From: Nemertoderma westbladi
Lineage: Eukaryota; Xenacoelomorpha; Nemertodermatida; Nemertodermatidae
Direction of reading: 5' to 3'
Length of the DNA: 64,000 nucleotides
Assembly: GCA_032718475.1 (NCBI GenBank)
Contig: JAUCBJ010000021.1
Location: 41,460-105,459 of the forward strand
The notes beneath the pieces are model-generated. The model made no database searches, was not told where the DNA came from, and saw only the letters and a program-made list of their open reading frames with translations. Shown piece by piece: positions 10,351 through 20,995 of the stretch. The translations under genes and the position numbers were made by a program. The stretch's first letter is position 1. Each line of letters starts with the position of its first letter.

Positions 10351-10392
10351 ATGCTATCTTCTTACCGGGAAGATAGCATGGGGGGAGGGGAG
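10351..10392 (+). other. Hairpin plus polypurine tract before 3' LTR
   Basis: An 11-bp perfect stem (atgctatcttc / gaagatagcat, 10351-10361 and 10369-10379, 7-nt loop) runs directly into the polypurine tract atggggggaggggag (10378-10392), followed by LTR start TGTAAGCG. The same stem and a shorter tract occur at 36818-36855 in the complete element. Confidence 0.75.
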
Positions 10393-11035
10393 TGTAAGCG
10401 GATTCAATTCCCTTCATTCTCCAGCCTAAAATGGGACCAGTGGCATTTTACCAATATAGTTGGCGATACGAGATTACCAATAATAATCTCGCCTCATAAC
10501 CAACTCGGAGGGGAGGGGGGGGGGGGGGCAATACAGGCCCCAAAGCCACAGAGAGAGGGAGAACACAGCTAGTCAAGGCTAGCGGCAGGGGGACTCACAG
10601 GGAGTGCCAAAGTGACAATTAGTACATAAGCCAATAGCAGGCAGGGGAGCACGTGGATAGAGATAGGAAAGCATCCATTGGGTAGAAAAAGGCCAAGTAG
10701 AGTAAGAGGTGAAACTAATATCTATGTGTATCAATCATATATTTATTCTGTTTTACATGATTTACTGGTCAGTTCATTAATCACAGAGTTGCAGACCGGT
10801 TATAGTTTTTGACCGTCATCTATTATCAATTACATATCTGCTGTTATTCTGTATTGCGATATCAATCACATACTAATTCTGTGATATTATCATTTGGAAC
10901 ATTAACATTGAGAAACACATTAAACTCTGTTATTTTCCCCAACGGCCTTCGGCCAAAAGGACACTAGCTCAGCAGCCCAGCAGTTAGGTGACGCGTACCA
11001 AACCTTACCCGGTCGGGATCTACGATCCCGTCACA
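10393..11035 (+). repeat. LTR (643 bp) of the 9.7-11.0 kb remnant
   Basis: Starts TGTAAGCGGATTCAATTCC and ends GATCCCGTCACA, matching the ends of the 36249/46953 LTRs read on their element strand (TGTTAGCG...GTCACA). The interiors have diverged strongly. It includes a poly-G run near 10507-10528. Confidence 0.75.
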
Positions 11036-11639
11036 TATATTATTTAGATAATTCAATATTTTGTCGGTCGAACTCTGGATTTGTTTAACCAACTACCGTA
11101 CAATATCAGTACAGTATGATCGAAGTTGCAATAAACAGATTTTCGGTTTTAATAAAACCACGAATATTTCTCCTTTGGATTTTGGTTTAAAAAATCTCCC
11201 AGCCATTTTGTAAAACTAGTTAGTATACAGTTGTGAAACTTTACAAATCAATGTTGAATTAAATTACCTATCCAAATGTGTTAAACTTAGTCGTAGTTGT
11301 TACAAATATTGATGGGCCGACGAAAAAACATTACGGGTTGAGTTTTTTTGGTAACCATATGAAGATATGTCAAATCATAATCATATGGTAGTATTATTTT
11401 GTTTTTGTTTTTAATGTTTTAAAGGATACATTTTTTTTAAATTTTTAATGTTTTAGTTAACATGTTGTAAAGTATTGGGCAATGTTACATAAATAAATGA
11501 AATAGTATTAATAGAAATAAAAAATGTAAATAAAAATAAAGTAGATATACCATTCCTCTAATAATAATTGATGCATTGTCATGTGATCTGATTATTTAAA
11601 CCAATAAGATGAAATATTATTGTTTATAATGAGATTTAC
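11036..11639. other. AT-rich noncoding sequence
   Basis: Low-complexity AT-rich DNA downstream of the last supported host exon; no ORF or repeat family recognised. Confidence 0.5.
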
Positions 11640-11679
11640 CTCCCATTCCTGTGCCATCCGTCTTCAACACTATATTCAT
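11640..11679 (-). CDS. Possible 40-nt exon after the WxxW domain
   Basis: On the minus strand a T-rich tract ends in TTTTTTAG, followed by 40 open nucleotides (xAT GAA TAT AGT...) and then GTAAAT. It starts in phase 1, matching the phase-1 end of the 12188-12345 exon. It would encode about 13 residues. Very short, so it may be chance. Confidence 0.25.
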
Positions 11680-11747
11680 CTAAAAAATAAGTACAAATAA
11701 TTCTATACAATAGTGCTAAGTTATATTTTAAATTGACAGGATGATAT

Positions 11748-11835
11748 AAGCCGGCATAGCATTCTTAAAAATGCAGCTGCAATGCAGCATGCCGATCCTA
11801 GAAGTAGTCCTAGTAGTATGCTACGAAAAAATAGT
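11748..11835 (+). mobile_element. 3' end fragment of the TAG-tailed LINE
   Basis: About 85 bp (gccggcatagcattcttaaaaatgc...gccgatcctag) match the last bases of the LINE at 59224-61102, ending in TAG-like units. A severely 5'-truncated insertion. Confidence 0.75.
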
Positions 11836-12187
11836 AAGACTATGCATGATCTACTAGATAGACCTATCTATTATTGTAGGTCATGCAATGATTGAAAATA
11901 TTAAGTGCACAATAACATAAAGCGAATCTATTTAGCAGATGTCACATATTGGATACAAAAATAAGTAATATGCTATAATTATTGTCTGTTCGAGAATGGA
12001 ATATACGGATACAATACTTGAAGCAAATTAATCTGAAACTACAGAGGCCGTATAATCCGAAGTAGTTATATCAAAATTATAAAAATTAAGATTATATACG
12101 AATATAATACTGGTTTGTTGCCCCAGCAACGTGTAAATAAAAAGCGAGAATTAATGAGAAACTGTTATAAAAAAATATGTCACTTAC

Positions 12188-12345
12188 TTATAGGGCAACA
12201 GAATCTCACTTTGTAGTTTTTACACCTCTTTCCATTATTATCTTGTTTGCGACAGAGGAAGCCATCGGCTGCGTTATAGAAAGCGAATGTTTGTCCGGTG
12301 CTGGCAGCTGGTCTGTTATTAGAACGAACTTGAGCCTCTATGGAA
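12188..12345 (-). CDS. Host exon: C-terminal half of WxxW domain
   Basis: 158-nt exon, acceptor ..CCATTTAG before 12345 and consensus donor GTAAGT after 12188; it enters in phase 2 and leaves in phase 1. The encoded peptide has GFLCRKQDN and then CKNYKVRFCCP, the conserved ending of the Mucin2_WxxW domain (cartilage intermediate layer proteins, gel-forming mucins and related proteins). It completes the half-domain of exon 18376-18535, whose donor phase fits exactly. Secreted, disulfide-rich module; role probably in matrix or mucus. No EST evidence is available here, but family match and splice phases agree. Confidence 0.78.
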
Positions 12346-13087
12346 CTAAATGGAATTGGATAGCAAATTTACAAATAATAAGTATAAATAAACTATAATA
12401 ATGATTTAATGGATTTGGTAATATATTATACTTAAGTATAATATAATATTGTTGTCAAAAAGTCAAGTTAACCGGGAGCAAATTTCCAACTTTTTTCGTC
12501 TGTAATTAAAGACAATGAAAGTCTCTGAGGTTTTGGTAGTTTAGTAAAATCGATTATTAGAAAGTCTATTAAAATATTTGATAAATGTGAGTTTTAGAAA
12601 ACCCTTGCCAATGTGTTGATGATAATGAAAAACTAAAGTTATTATTGGTTACCTATTCTATAAAATGTGATAAATACTGTCCAATCAGAGATTAGGATTT
12701 ATGTAAATTGTTTGCACATTCCAAAATCTCAATGATTATGCCATGTATTTTTTTTTGGTTATTATAACTGTCATTTAACCCTAACCCTATGTTATAAACT
12801 TTGAAATACATTAATTCATACAATACAATACAATTCATTAACGGCCTTTCGTGCCTATAGCATCATTTTCCATATTCCAGTGAATTTCATAAATTATGTC
12901 TTTAGTATAGTGTACTGTATTTTGATTGAATAGTAAAAAAATACTTTTTATTATTGAAGATGTAATAACAATTACCGGTACTGAATATGCCGTAAGAATA
13001 ACTAATTGATAGCTTATAAATATTAAAGTTTATTATTATAATAAATTGTATTTTATATTTGATAAATATTGATAATTACTCAACATT
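12346..13087. other. Intron; possible short Gypsy LTR near its end
   Basis: AT-rich intron with no gene. The last 125 bp (from tgtaataac at about 12962 to the bases before tggtgacc) contain TATA-like and AATAAA-like words and may be a short LTR of the Gypsy element that follows; no partner copy is seen. Confidence 0.4.
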
Positions 13088-13092
13088 ATATA

Positions 13093-13106
13093 TGGTGACC
13101 CGGACG
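13093..13106 (+). promoter_or_regulatory. Putative LTR/primer-binding junction of Gypsy element
   Basis: tggtgacccggacg resembles the sequence just inside the 5' LTR of many invertebrate Gypsy elements (TGGTGACCCCGACGTGA type). Only the motif and its distance (about 110 bp) to a gag-like ATG support this. Confidence 0.5.
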
Positions 13107-13512
13107 TCGAACTACTGAATATATAAAAAACTTACTACAGAACTGTGTACCTAATTGATAATTGGAATATCGGCACCGGCTGACTGGTACCGCGAAACCA
13201 TAATGCCCGATTTGCACAACCAACCCACTGCTATATTAGAAGCTGAACTCTCTACCTCATTAGGTTTGTTTTAAATTGGTTCGAAGGAATAATTATAAGT
13301 GAAACATTTTAATAAACGTTTGTTTTGTATAGACCGACAGACCGACAGATAATTATGTATCAACGTATTTAATGAATAGTAATAAATATAAGTCGTTCAA
13401 CAGATGTGTGCCCTAACAGCAATGAACACCCACCACCTATCATAGGAAAGCAATAAAGGCACGAACTACTACATGCCCCAAAATGGAACTCGCTTAACAT
13501 AAGATTGACATT

Positions 13513-14455
13513 TTACATATATCTCTGAGGAACAAGCTTTTCTCTCGTACTCCTTCTTGTCTCCACAGTTTTTTGATCCAAATTGTCCTTGTTTATTACC
13601 ACTGATGGGATAAACTTTTTCAAGTATCTCCGGTTGCGCCAGTATAATCGTCCTGTTTCCGACTTCACTAGATAACTTCTACCACGAGGTTTGATCTCCA
13701 TAACCTCGGCGATCAGATCCCAAGTTTTCTTTTTCGTGTGTTGAACTCTAACAAATCACCAAATGAGAGTTGCACCAACTCACGAGAACCTTGATCCTAC
13801 ATTTCTTTGGCATTCTGTCGCAGAACTGTTGCTTTCCGATCAGCCTTTTGTACAGTATTCCTGTCAACCACATTGTACACTACAGGATGCGCAGGCAATG
13901 GTGTTCTTGTTGGTCTGCCAAATAACTTCATTGCTGGACTCATCCCATCATTTCTTGGAGTGTTCCTATACTTTTCCCTTCTGGATATCTCTTGATGGAA
14001 AAGTTTTCTTTACCAATAGCTTCATGCTCTTCACTGCTGCTTCAGCATAACCATTGGCGATATGGCGATGAATGGTCGTGTTTGATACCCCACTTTTTGC
14101 AGAATTCACTAAACTTCCTACTTTTAAACTGTGGACCACCGTCGAAGACATCAACCATTTTCATCTCTGCGCCTGCCCTCCAAATTGTAATGTACACATA
14201 GCCATACAATTTCTCCTTTAATCTCAAGATCCTCGGCGTTTCGATTTCTTCCAGTTGCTTGTGATTCAGAATTGATACAAGTGGTTTATGATTGACCACA
14301 AGCTCAAACTGATCACCACAAAGATATCTCTGCAGTTTCTTGACAGCCCAGACCACTGCCAACAATTCTATAGCGAGTATCGTGTTTATGTTGGGGTCGC
14401 AGTTCTTGAATTCGCTCTCAACAACTTCCAAACTTGACCTGACTCTTCTCGCCAC
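13513..14455 (-). pseudogene. pol: Gypsy pol fragment: RNase H and integrase, broken
   Basis: Minus-strand pieces of a Gypsy polyprotein. 14042-14455 has RNase H-like sequence (ELLAVVWAVKKLQRYLCG) joined to integrase core (FDGGPQFKSRKFSEFCKKWG), so the part between RNase H and the integrase core is deleted. A shifted frame continues at 13966-14154 with ANGYAEAAVKSMK. 13513-13701 carries the integrase C-terminal tail (EIKPRGRSYLVKSETGRLYW) to a stop. Frameshifts and deletion make it inactive. It is opposite in orientation to the surrounding gag and therefore from another insertion. Confidence 0.75.
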
Positions 14456-14542
14456 AATGCATAACCCAACCCTGTCTTCTGGGCAGCATCCGTTTCCAAT
14501 CTGAGTTTTGCAATTACAATTACAATTACGATTACAATTACG

Positions 14543-15266
14543 ATGACATTACCAAACTTCTATGAAAAAGATTCAAGGATCTGGTTTGATCAAATCAAAC
14601 AAATCCTCTCTAACTCATCCAAAGAAGTTATGAAATACAGTCTGCTAAGAGTCCTACCAACAAATTTAATCTTTGACAGCAGCATACATGTTTCTGATGA
14701 TTTTGAAACTATAAAAACAAGTGTAATTAATTTCTTTGACGACAGTGGGGAGCGAAGACTAAAGAAGCTGGTCCAGGATCAAGCCCTTGGCGACCACAAA
14801 CCCTCCATTACCCTGAGACAACTGTTACGTTTAGCTCCGCATAACGAAAACATATTTGAACTACGATTTTTGGAGATTTCACCCGAACCTGTTCGTTTAG
14901 CACTAATATCAATATAGAATGATATGATAGAATCAATATGGAATTTCAACCAAACCCAAACCAGTCATACCAACCAACATACCAACCAACATACTCATAC
15001 CAACCCAGTCAATGTAAACAGTGTTACAGTTCCAATCAACCACACCTCTACCTCAAGGCCTAATCCGAACAACACAACTACAACTGGAGGCACCACTGCA
15101 GCCAATGGATACACCATGGAACTCTGGTGCAGTAATATCACACAGCAAATGACCAAGTTAACCCATGCCATCAATCAAGATCTTATCTACTCAAGACAAG
15201 ATCACTCACAAGAATGGAGTCATAATGGTGGGAACAATCGAGAAAGATATTCTGCCTCGAGATCTC
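14543..15266 (+). pseudogene. gag: Gypsy Gag, middle part
   Basis: Begins with LPNFYEKDSRIWFDQIKQIL, a typical opening of invertebrate Gypsy Gag (the ...W F ... Q motif), followed by a helical core and a Thr/Asn/His-rich linker. One in-frame TAG (14915-14917) interrupts it; the frame then continues from 14918. The ORF is broken at 15266 by LINE insertion; the Gag zinc-finger-like part resumes in the same reading register at 16554. Not functional as it stands. Confidence 0.7.
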
Positions 15267-16542
15267 TACTACTACAATCAGCATGCTGCATTGCAGCTGC
15301 ATTATATATATATATATATATTACATATATATAAAGAATGCTGTGCCGGCTTGTCGACAAAGTTGCACCTCCACAACTCCCTATCACCCATGAAATTTGC
15401 TAGATCATCCGCATCTTCAAGGCCAGTGTCCTTTAAGTTGCGTCTCAAGAAAGTCATGGGCTGTCCACCATGCTTATTCACTCCATGAGGCCAACAAAGC
15501 ACAAGATTATACACTGGCTGGTCCTCACGGCGAAAGCAATGTGCTGCAAAGCAGAGGCTGCTTTGTTCTAGTGTCAAGCTTGGGGGAACCAATGAGACAC
15601 CTCCAATGTTATATAGTGTCTGTTTGGAGATGGTTGTACTGTACTTGACACACTGAACCTGGCGAAGCATTCATGTGAATGTGCCATCTAGAGATTTTGT
15701 GTCCTCAGCAGTTAGAGCCCAGGATGAACTCCCATAGAGGAGTACTGGAACTACTGCTACTCTAAATAATCGGACCTTAAGTTTCCAATGAATTCTATGT
15801 GACTTCCAAATCCTGGAAAGCCCATTTAAGGCTGCCCATGCCTTTCCCTTACGTTTTCAGAGGTCCTCATCTGACTTCTGGATCCATGATCCCAGTTAAC
15901 AGAAGTCATCCACTTTCTCAAGCATACCATCCTTTGAGCTTATGCTCATCCAGTCAGAGACTTGCTGAAGCAGCCTGTTCTAATGAGATGAGGAGCCATT
16001 GGGTTCCCTCAAGTGATTCTGAGAGTACTCCTAAATCATCAGCAAGTCTAGATCGGGTAGGTACTTGGCAGGATTTCCTCAACTTCTGGTGCCAGTAGGA
16101 GAAGTCAACAAACTACTACTACTACTACTACTACTAGGATCGGCATGCTGCATTGCAGCTGCATTTTTAGAATGCTGTGCCGGCTTGTCGACAAAATTGC
16201 TCCGCCACAACTCCCTATCACCCATGACATTTGCTAGATCATCCGCATCTTCAAGGCCTTGACCTTTAAGATGCGTCTCAAGAAAGTCATGGGCTGTCCA
16301 CCATGAGGCTACCAAAGCACAAGATTATGCACTGGCTGGTCCTCACGGCAAAAGACAACAAACGTCGACAAAGATAACAGCCAGATTTTTTGATAACTCT
16401 TCAATTATCCTTCTCCAAAATGGGCTCCATGGTCCCACGACTTTTATAGAACCCATTCTGATTTCCACGGAGCAGTTTCTCAAGACTTCAAAGATCCTCT
16501 TCAGATCTTCTTTAACAGAGATGGAGATCTCGAGTTTTAGTA
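15267..16542 (-). mobile_element. TAG-tailed LINE copies inserted in Gypsy gag
   Basis: Antisense copies of the LINE seen intact-like at 59224-61102. Piece one (about 15267-16112) has RT C-terminal sequence ending FVDKPAQHS and a TAC/TAG tail. Piece two (about 16113-16542) has its own (TAG)n tail, the same C-terminus, and then an internal deletion to RT sequence around NGF..SRGTMEPIL. The whole block is flanked by an 11-bp duplication ctcgagatctc (15256-15266 and 16543-16553). A 15-bp inverted copy of the right flank (16520-16534) sits at the 5' junction. Confidence 0.8.
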
Positions 16543-16553
16543 CTCGAGATCTC

Positions 16554-16700
16554 CATCAGCTCCAAGAGATTACTACCAAGCTCGTTCCAAATCACGTTCC
16601 TCCAACCCTGATGGGAAATTTTGTTGGTATCATTGGAAATTCGGTAAGAATGCTACTAAGTGTATGGTAGAAAACTGCCAGTGGGACCCAGAGATCATAT
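16554..16700 (+). pseudogene. gag: Gypsy Gag, C-terminal zinc-finger-like part
   Basis: Continuation of the Gag of 14543-15266 after the LINE insertion. It contains CWYHWKFGKNATKC, the conserved Cys/His motif found near the end of this Gag family, and breaks down in a TA repeat at about 16699. Confidence 0.7.
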
Positions 16701-16806
16701 ATATATATATATCACACTTTTACATAGAATAACATTAATTAAACCCACTAAATTCTGAGACTAATGCTTTACCACTACACCGAAATAATCATTACTTGTA
16801 CAAATT

Positions 16807-17860
16807 GCTTTATCGCTGTTTCCACAATTTAGATAACATTTTTGATGTTCTCAGTTGATGCTTTTCAGATATCAGATCCTTAATATCCATGTCTCCTAAA
16901 TGACCAGTAATAGCCCAAGATCTATCATATGTTGTACATGAAAATAGAAAGTGCTCCTCAGTTTCAACACATTCTCTGGAGAGTCTGCAGATTCGATTCT
17001 CCAGCTTTTCTCCTCGATACCTTCCAACCTCTATCTCTATAGGAAGTACTCCACATCTAAACTGAACCATGCGGGATTTTTCTGATCTCTTCAAGTTTGC
17101 CTTGACATAAGTTTCTACTTTGTGGTTTTCTTTGAAAGTTTTGTAGGTTCTTAGCTTCGGTTTCATCTCAATGGCTTCTTTCCAAACATTGATATGATAT
17201 TCTTCAAGGTTATTTTCCGTAACAATTTAGAGGTTTTCTTGTCTTAAAAAGTCTCAATCATGTTTATAGCCAGAAATATCACCTTGACTTTACTGATCCA
17301 GTTTGAGGCTTGATTTCCATTGTATAACAGCTGAAACACTTGGTTTGGTAGCCTATCATGCGGCACCATAATTAACTTATTCCACCACCATATAACATTC
17401 AGCACTTGGTGGTGAGAAGATGGAAGCCATCCGATCTCTCCTTCTACAGCAGGTAGTGCGGTGAAGCGGTGTAAACCAAGAAAGGTGTGTGCGTGCTGGT
17501 TTGTTCTGGACACTCAACCTTTTTGGGCTCTATAGCACCCCACACAGCTGAACCATAGTTAATTACTGATGCCATGCGTGACTCATAGAGCTTAGTAAAT
17601 GTCTCGTAGGCAAACCCACCAATCAATTTAGATTTTGAGGTCAAGGATCCCAAAGCTCTGAGTCCAGGCTTTTCTAATATTTCATGATTGTCAATGAAAG
17701 ACAAGTCTTCATCGAAAATCAGGTTGAGATATCGATACGACTCAACCACTTTAAAATGTATAGACCCAACCATGAAGTCATTGGACATCTGTTGAATTGA
17801 CTTGTGATGTCTGAAGTGAACAATTTGAGATTTGTCTTTATTGAGCAATAAAGTAAAAAA
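16807..17860 (-). mobile_element. LINE relic (RT C-terminus), CR1-like group
   Basis: Minus-strand fragments in two or three frames. 17444-17848 has KSQIVHFRHHKS and YRYLNLIFDEDLSF, typical of post-palm RT sequence; 17244-17513 continues after a frameshift; 16810-17166 has the C-terminal part with MVQFRCGVLPIEIEVGRY and HFLFSC. Clade assignment beyond a CR1-like group is not safe. Inactive. Confidence 0.7.
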
Positions 17861-17864
17861 TAGT

Positions 17865-17945
17865 ACAGCAAGGTCTCAAGTTCGATCCAACCTGGACATC
17901 ATTGCTGACTTGAATAATTGTTCCCAACAAAAGTTATAATATGAA
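17865..17945 (+). mobile_element. SINE 3' fragment (same family as 18118-18325)
   Basis: B-box-like AAGTTCGATCC followed by acctggacatcattgctgacttg...cccaacaaaagttataa, closely matching the end of the SINE at 18118-18325. Confidence 0.6.
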
Positions 17946-18117
17946 ACCACTCATTCACTCAAGACACCAATAATAATTTATAAAAATACACCGGTCATAT
18001 TTCTCTATGGGTGTAGCTGTCCTTCCTAAATCAGTGGTTAGAGTGTATAATTAAGCATAGTGACCATGAGGTTAATGTTAAATATACATACACTACCCTT
18101 TCATTGTAGCGTGTAGT

Positions 18118-18325
18118 TAAAGACGGCCAAGTTCTGTAGGGTTGAGCACAGTGGCAGCAGATTATGCAATTATGGATCAGGTATCAGTATCAGGTAGTAT
18201 TTCCAGGTCCACCTTTTAACCTGAGCTGCTGGCTGAATGGTTGAGCGTGAGACTTCCAACCCGGAGGTCACCAAATCGATCCCACCTGGATGTCATTGCC
18301 GACTTTCAAGGCTGTGCCCAACAAA
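18118..18325 (+). mobile_element. SINE with internal tRNA-like promoter
   Basis: Contains gctggctgaatggttgagcg (A-box region) and ccaaatcgatcccacctgg (B-box region). The upstream 100 bp (ctgtagggttgagcacagtggcagca) also occur at 35126-35290, so two copies share both the unusual 5' arm and the tRNA-like part. Confidence 0.65.
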
Positions 18326-18375
18326 GTTATAAATATTTTAAAATATTATATTAATTAGCCACCAGAACTACTAAC

Positions 18376-18535
18376 AATGGGTAGGGGCAATTAGTCATGT
18401 TTGTTGCAGGATCACCTAATGAACGAATATATGCCAATGTCTCATCATCATCACCAGTAATGGCACCATTAGTTGCATCAATCCAGTAGGTCCAAGCAGT
18501 ACCTTCACCGTCGCAAGGTGCTGGAGGCACAGGTG
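18376..18535 (-). CDS. Host exon: N-terminal half of WxxW domain
   Basis: 160-nt exon, acceptor TTTACAG before 18535, donor GTTAGT after 18376; enters in phase 1, leaves in phase 2. Encodes a short Pro-rich linker (PVPPAPC), then GTAWTYWIDATNGAITGDDD, which fits the W-x-x-W opening of the Mucin2_WxxW domain and its G-D-x-E-T stretch. The rest of the domain is in exon 12188-12345. The entering phase matches the phase-1 end of the mucin exon 29596-30792, the classic order of a Thr/Pro mucin stretch followed by a WxxW module. Confidence 0.78.
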
Positions 18536-18663
18536 CTGTAAATATTAATACATTGTACATCAGAAGGCATTATATGTTTTTGTACCTTTCTTACAAAAAT
18601 GTATGACAGTTGCATTCATATGGAGAAGGGGACCATATATTGCACATCACAATAACCAATAAG

Positions 18664-18984
18664 TCAATATGATAATGCTCTCCATAGCGAAAAATATCAA
18701 CCGGCCCTATTGGGGCTCGAACCCGGTACCTAGGTTTCAAACTTCTGGTTATCATCAGCCGGGTGAGTGTACTGAGCTACCAGACCGTTCAGATCCGGTC
18801 TGGTAGCTCAGTACACTCACCCGGCTGATGATAACCAGAAGTTTGAAACCTAGGTACCGGGTTCGAGCCCCAATAGGGCCGGTTGATATTTTTCGCTATG
18901 GAGAGCATTATCATATTGTCCTATTTACATTGTATATTTAATACACCGCGTCCCTCGCCCCACAACAATTCACTTATTATTATT
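18664..18984 (+). mobile_element. SINE insertion with perfect 123-bp palindrome
   Basis: Arms 18665-18787 and 18796-18918 are exact reverse complements with an 8-bp spacer. The right arm starts with ggtctggtagctcagtac (A box) and has gggttcgagcccc (B box); a unique tail follows to 18984. The whole unit is flanked by a 13-bp duplication aataaccaataag (18651-18663 and 18985-18997), so the inverted copy entered in one event. Confidence 0.88.
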
Positions 18985-18997
18985 AATAACCAATAAG

Positions 18998-20795
18998 GGA
19001 CTAAAATAAGTATATACCGTCCAACCCATATACTAGAAAAGCCAGCCAGCTGGCTGTAAACGAAACTGCCTAAATTTAAAATCCACATTATAGAGATTAA
19101 ATAATAAAATCTGAACTGGGATCGAACAGAGTTCTTTCACATCTTAAGTCTGGAGCTTTACTGAGTGTGCTGGTAGAGTGTAACTCACCAGAACAACAAC
19201 AATAATTACATTCTTTTTGAGGGTCCCAACACACAACAACAACTACCTTCCTCTATGAAGAGACAGTTTCGTTATCAAATTATAATCATGTAATCAATAA
19301 AAGAGCAATCTGCAATATGCTTCATTTTCCATCCTTATAGTGATGACATTTTTTTTGTTTTATAACACTATCACATCGCAATAGTTTGGTGAACAACATT
19401 AACATGTTATATGTCTACCAACACTGTCTGCATAATCCATGTCACAAGGTGGGGTAGGGACAGTTGCAGTTGTGAAGTGTTAAACCATTTGCGGCAAAAA
19501 TGTGTCGTTTTTGTGCAATGCGCGAACTACTCTAAGACTGGCATTATCTCGAGGGATTGGAGAATGTGTAAAACTTACACCATCTAGCGTTTATTTTGGT
19601 ACAGAGCTGTAGTGACGAAATCACCAGCCATTGGCCAGCATTTCTCTTTGTCCTGTATCCTCTGTGTTATTTTCCGGCAAATCAGCACAATTTTCACTTT
19701 GCCAATTCTTGAGGCTTTGTTAACATATGAATAGGCCGCAGTGCGACAAAATCATTCATTCTGACTTCTGCCCGGACTGTCAGAGGGTTATCAACCACAA
19801 TATATTATCTCTTGTATTTCACTACTGCTGTACTGGATCACTTTCTGCACTTACAGCGAACATCGGACTGCTGATTGAATGCAGGCACCGTATATTTATA
19901 CTGTTTTTATACTGTTATTCATTGTTATTTGGTAACATATTTAATATGAATACTTATAAATATATAAATACTTATATTTGGAGAATACTTAGGAATAATC
20001 GATAATTTCCCTTAACTTTCTTTATTGTTGAGGTAAGCAGAAGGGAACATGAGTAATAATTGCTTGGCTCAAATTACAGTTGTCTGTATGAATATTATGC
20101 TACTTCATAACTCCAACATAAGAGAGCTAAATTTATCCTTATATATGACTAAAATTGGTAACAGTCGGCAAATTAACGTGTTTCAGTACTATTGTCAGTA
20201 AAGTGAGTGCGAGCGAATACTTCTACATTCCTAAAGAATGTAAAAACCATGATGTTCCATAACCCTCCGTTGTAATTAGTATAAGTCATATCTCTGTCTG
20301 ATATTTAAAGTGCAGCATCTAGAGGAACTCTTGGTATTGCCCTGAAAATAAGCAGAGTTTTTGGGGATTATATAGTAGAGATCAATCGAATAATACAAAG
20401 TAGACTACCCCATTCTCGGCCATAGAATTCAGTCTCCCACACACAGTGGGTCATACTCCGCGCTAGACTGTCTTCTACTCCTACTGTGGTCATATTTTGT
20501 GCGGGCTGTCAGACAATATAAGACACGTAAATTAACAGGTTAAACTGATAAAGGTCTAAAAGCGCGAACATGAAGGGATCGAGTTACGTGATCTGTGTAC
20601 AATGGTAATAGTATATATATTGAATAGAGGTTTATTAAATGAGTTATAATTGGCTATATTCCGGTTTAAATAGTTGAAAAGTTCAAAATTAACATGGCAA
20701 TATAATTATGATTTATATTAAACATTAAATTATTATAAGTAATTAAAAACAAATAAATAAGTAAACCAGATATTAAAAATGTTAATGCATTTCAA
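18998..20795. other. Intron sequence without recognised gene
   Basis: AT-rich intron. A 50-bp stretch at about 19033-19085 (agccagc...ctgtaaacgaaactgcctaaa) resembles 61283-61335, so it belongs to an unnamed dispersed repeat. Small ORFs such as 19727-20005 show no family features. Confidence 0.5.
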
Positions 20796-20995
20796 AATGT
20801 GTACTGAGCTATCAGACCGGATGAATATTAAGTACCTTTTATTAGGAATCCTAGGAACCTGGTTCGAGCCCCAATAGGGCTGGTTGATATTTTTCGGTAT
20901 GGAGAGCTTTATCATATTGTCTTATTTACATTGTATATTTAATACACCGCGTCACTCACCCCACAACAATTCACTTATTATTAATAACCTATATT
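20796..20995 (+). mobile_element. Second copy of the 18.7-kb SINE family
   Basis: tgtactgagctatcagaccgg, then a diverged middle, then ggttcgagccccaatagggc and the same tail (gatatttttcggtatggagag ... caattcacttattatt) as the SINE at 18796-18984. Single orientation, no inverted arm. Confidence 0.8.

Larger units (their letters stand above)
9745..11035 (+). mobile_element. Remnant of LTR element related to the 36-47 kb element
   Basis: Plus-strand 3' end of an element of the same broad family as the one at 36249-47522. It has a purine-rich internal 3' region, a hairpin, a polypurine tract and a full LTR (10393-11035). The internal part (9860-10250) is the reverse complement of sequence like the CT-rich 36.9-37.3 kb region. 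A fragment at 9745-9855 is nearly identical to LTR interior 10750-10862, so the remnant is rearranged: everything between an LTR piece and the 3' noncoding region has been lost. No coding sequence remains. Confidence 0.7.
12963..16700 (+). mobile_element. Gypsy/Ty3 element 5' part, interrupted
   Basis: Plus-strand Gypsy-like element: tggtgacccggacg at 13093, a gag start at about 13203, gag at 14543-15266 and again at 16554-16700. It is interrupted by an antisense Gypsy pol fragment (13.4-14.5 kb) and by LINE copies (15267-16542). No sense-strand pol follows. Confidence 0.7.

Noticed and set aside
12776-12790. Telomere-like ttaaccctaaccc
   Set aside because: Only about two units in AT-rich intron; chance or a trivial relic.
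18720-18790. Functional tRNA gene
   Set aside because: A and B boxes are present, but the sequence is a SINE head with a palindromic partner and does not fold as a full tRNA.
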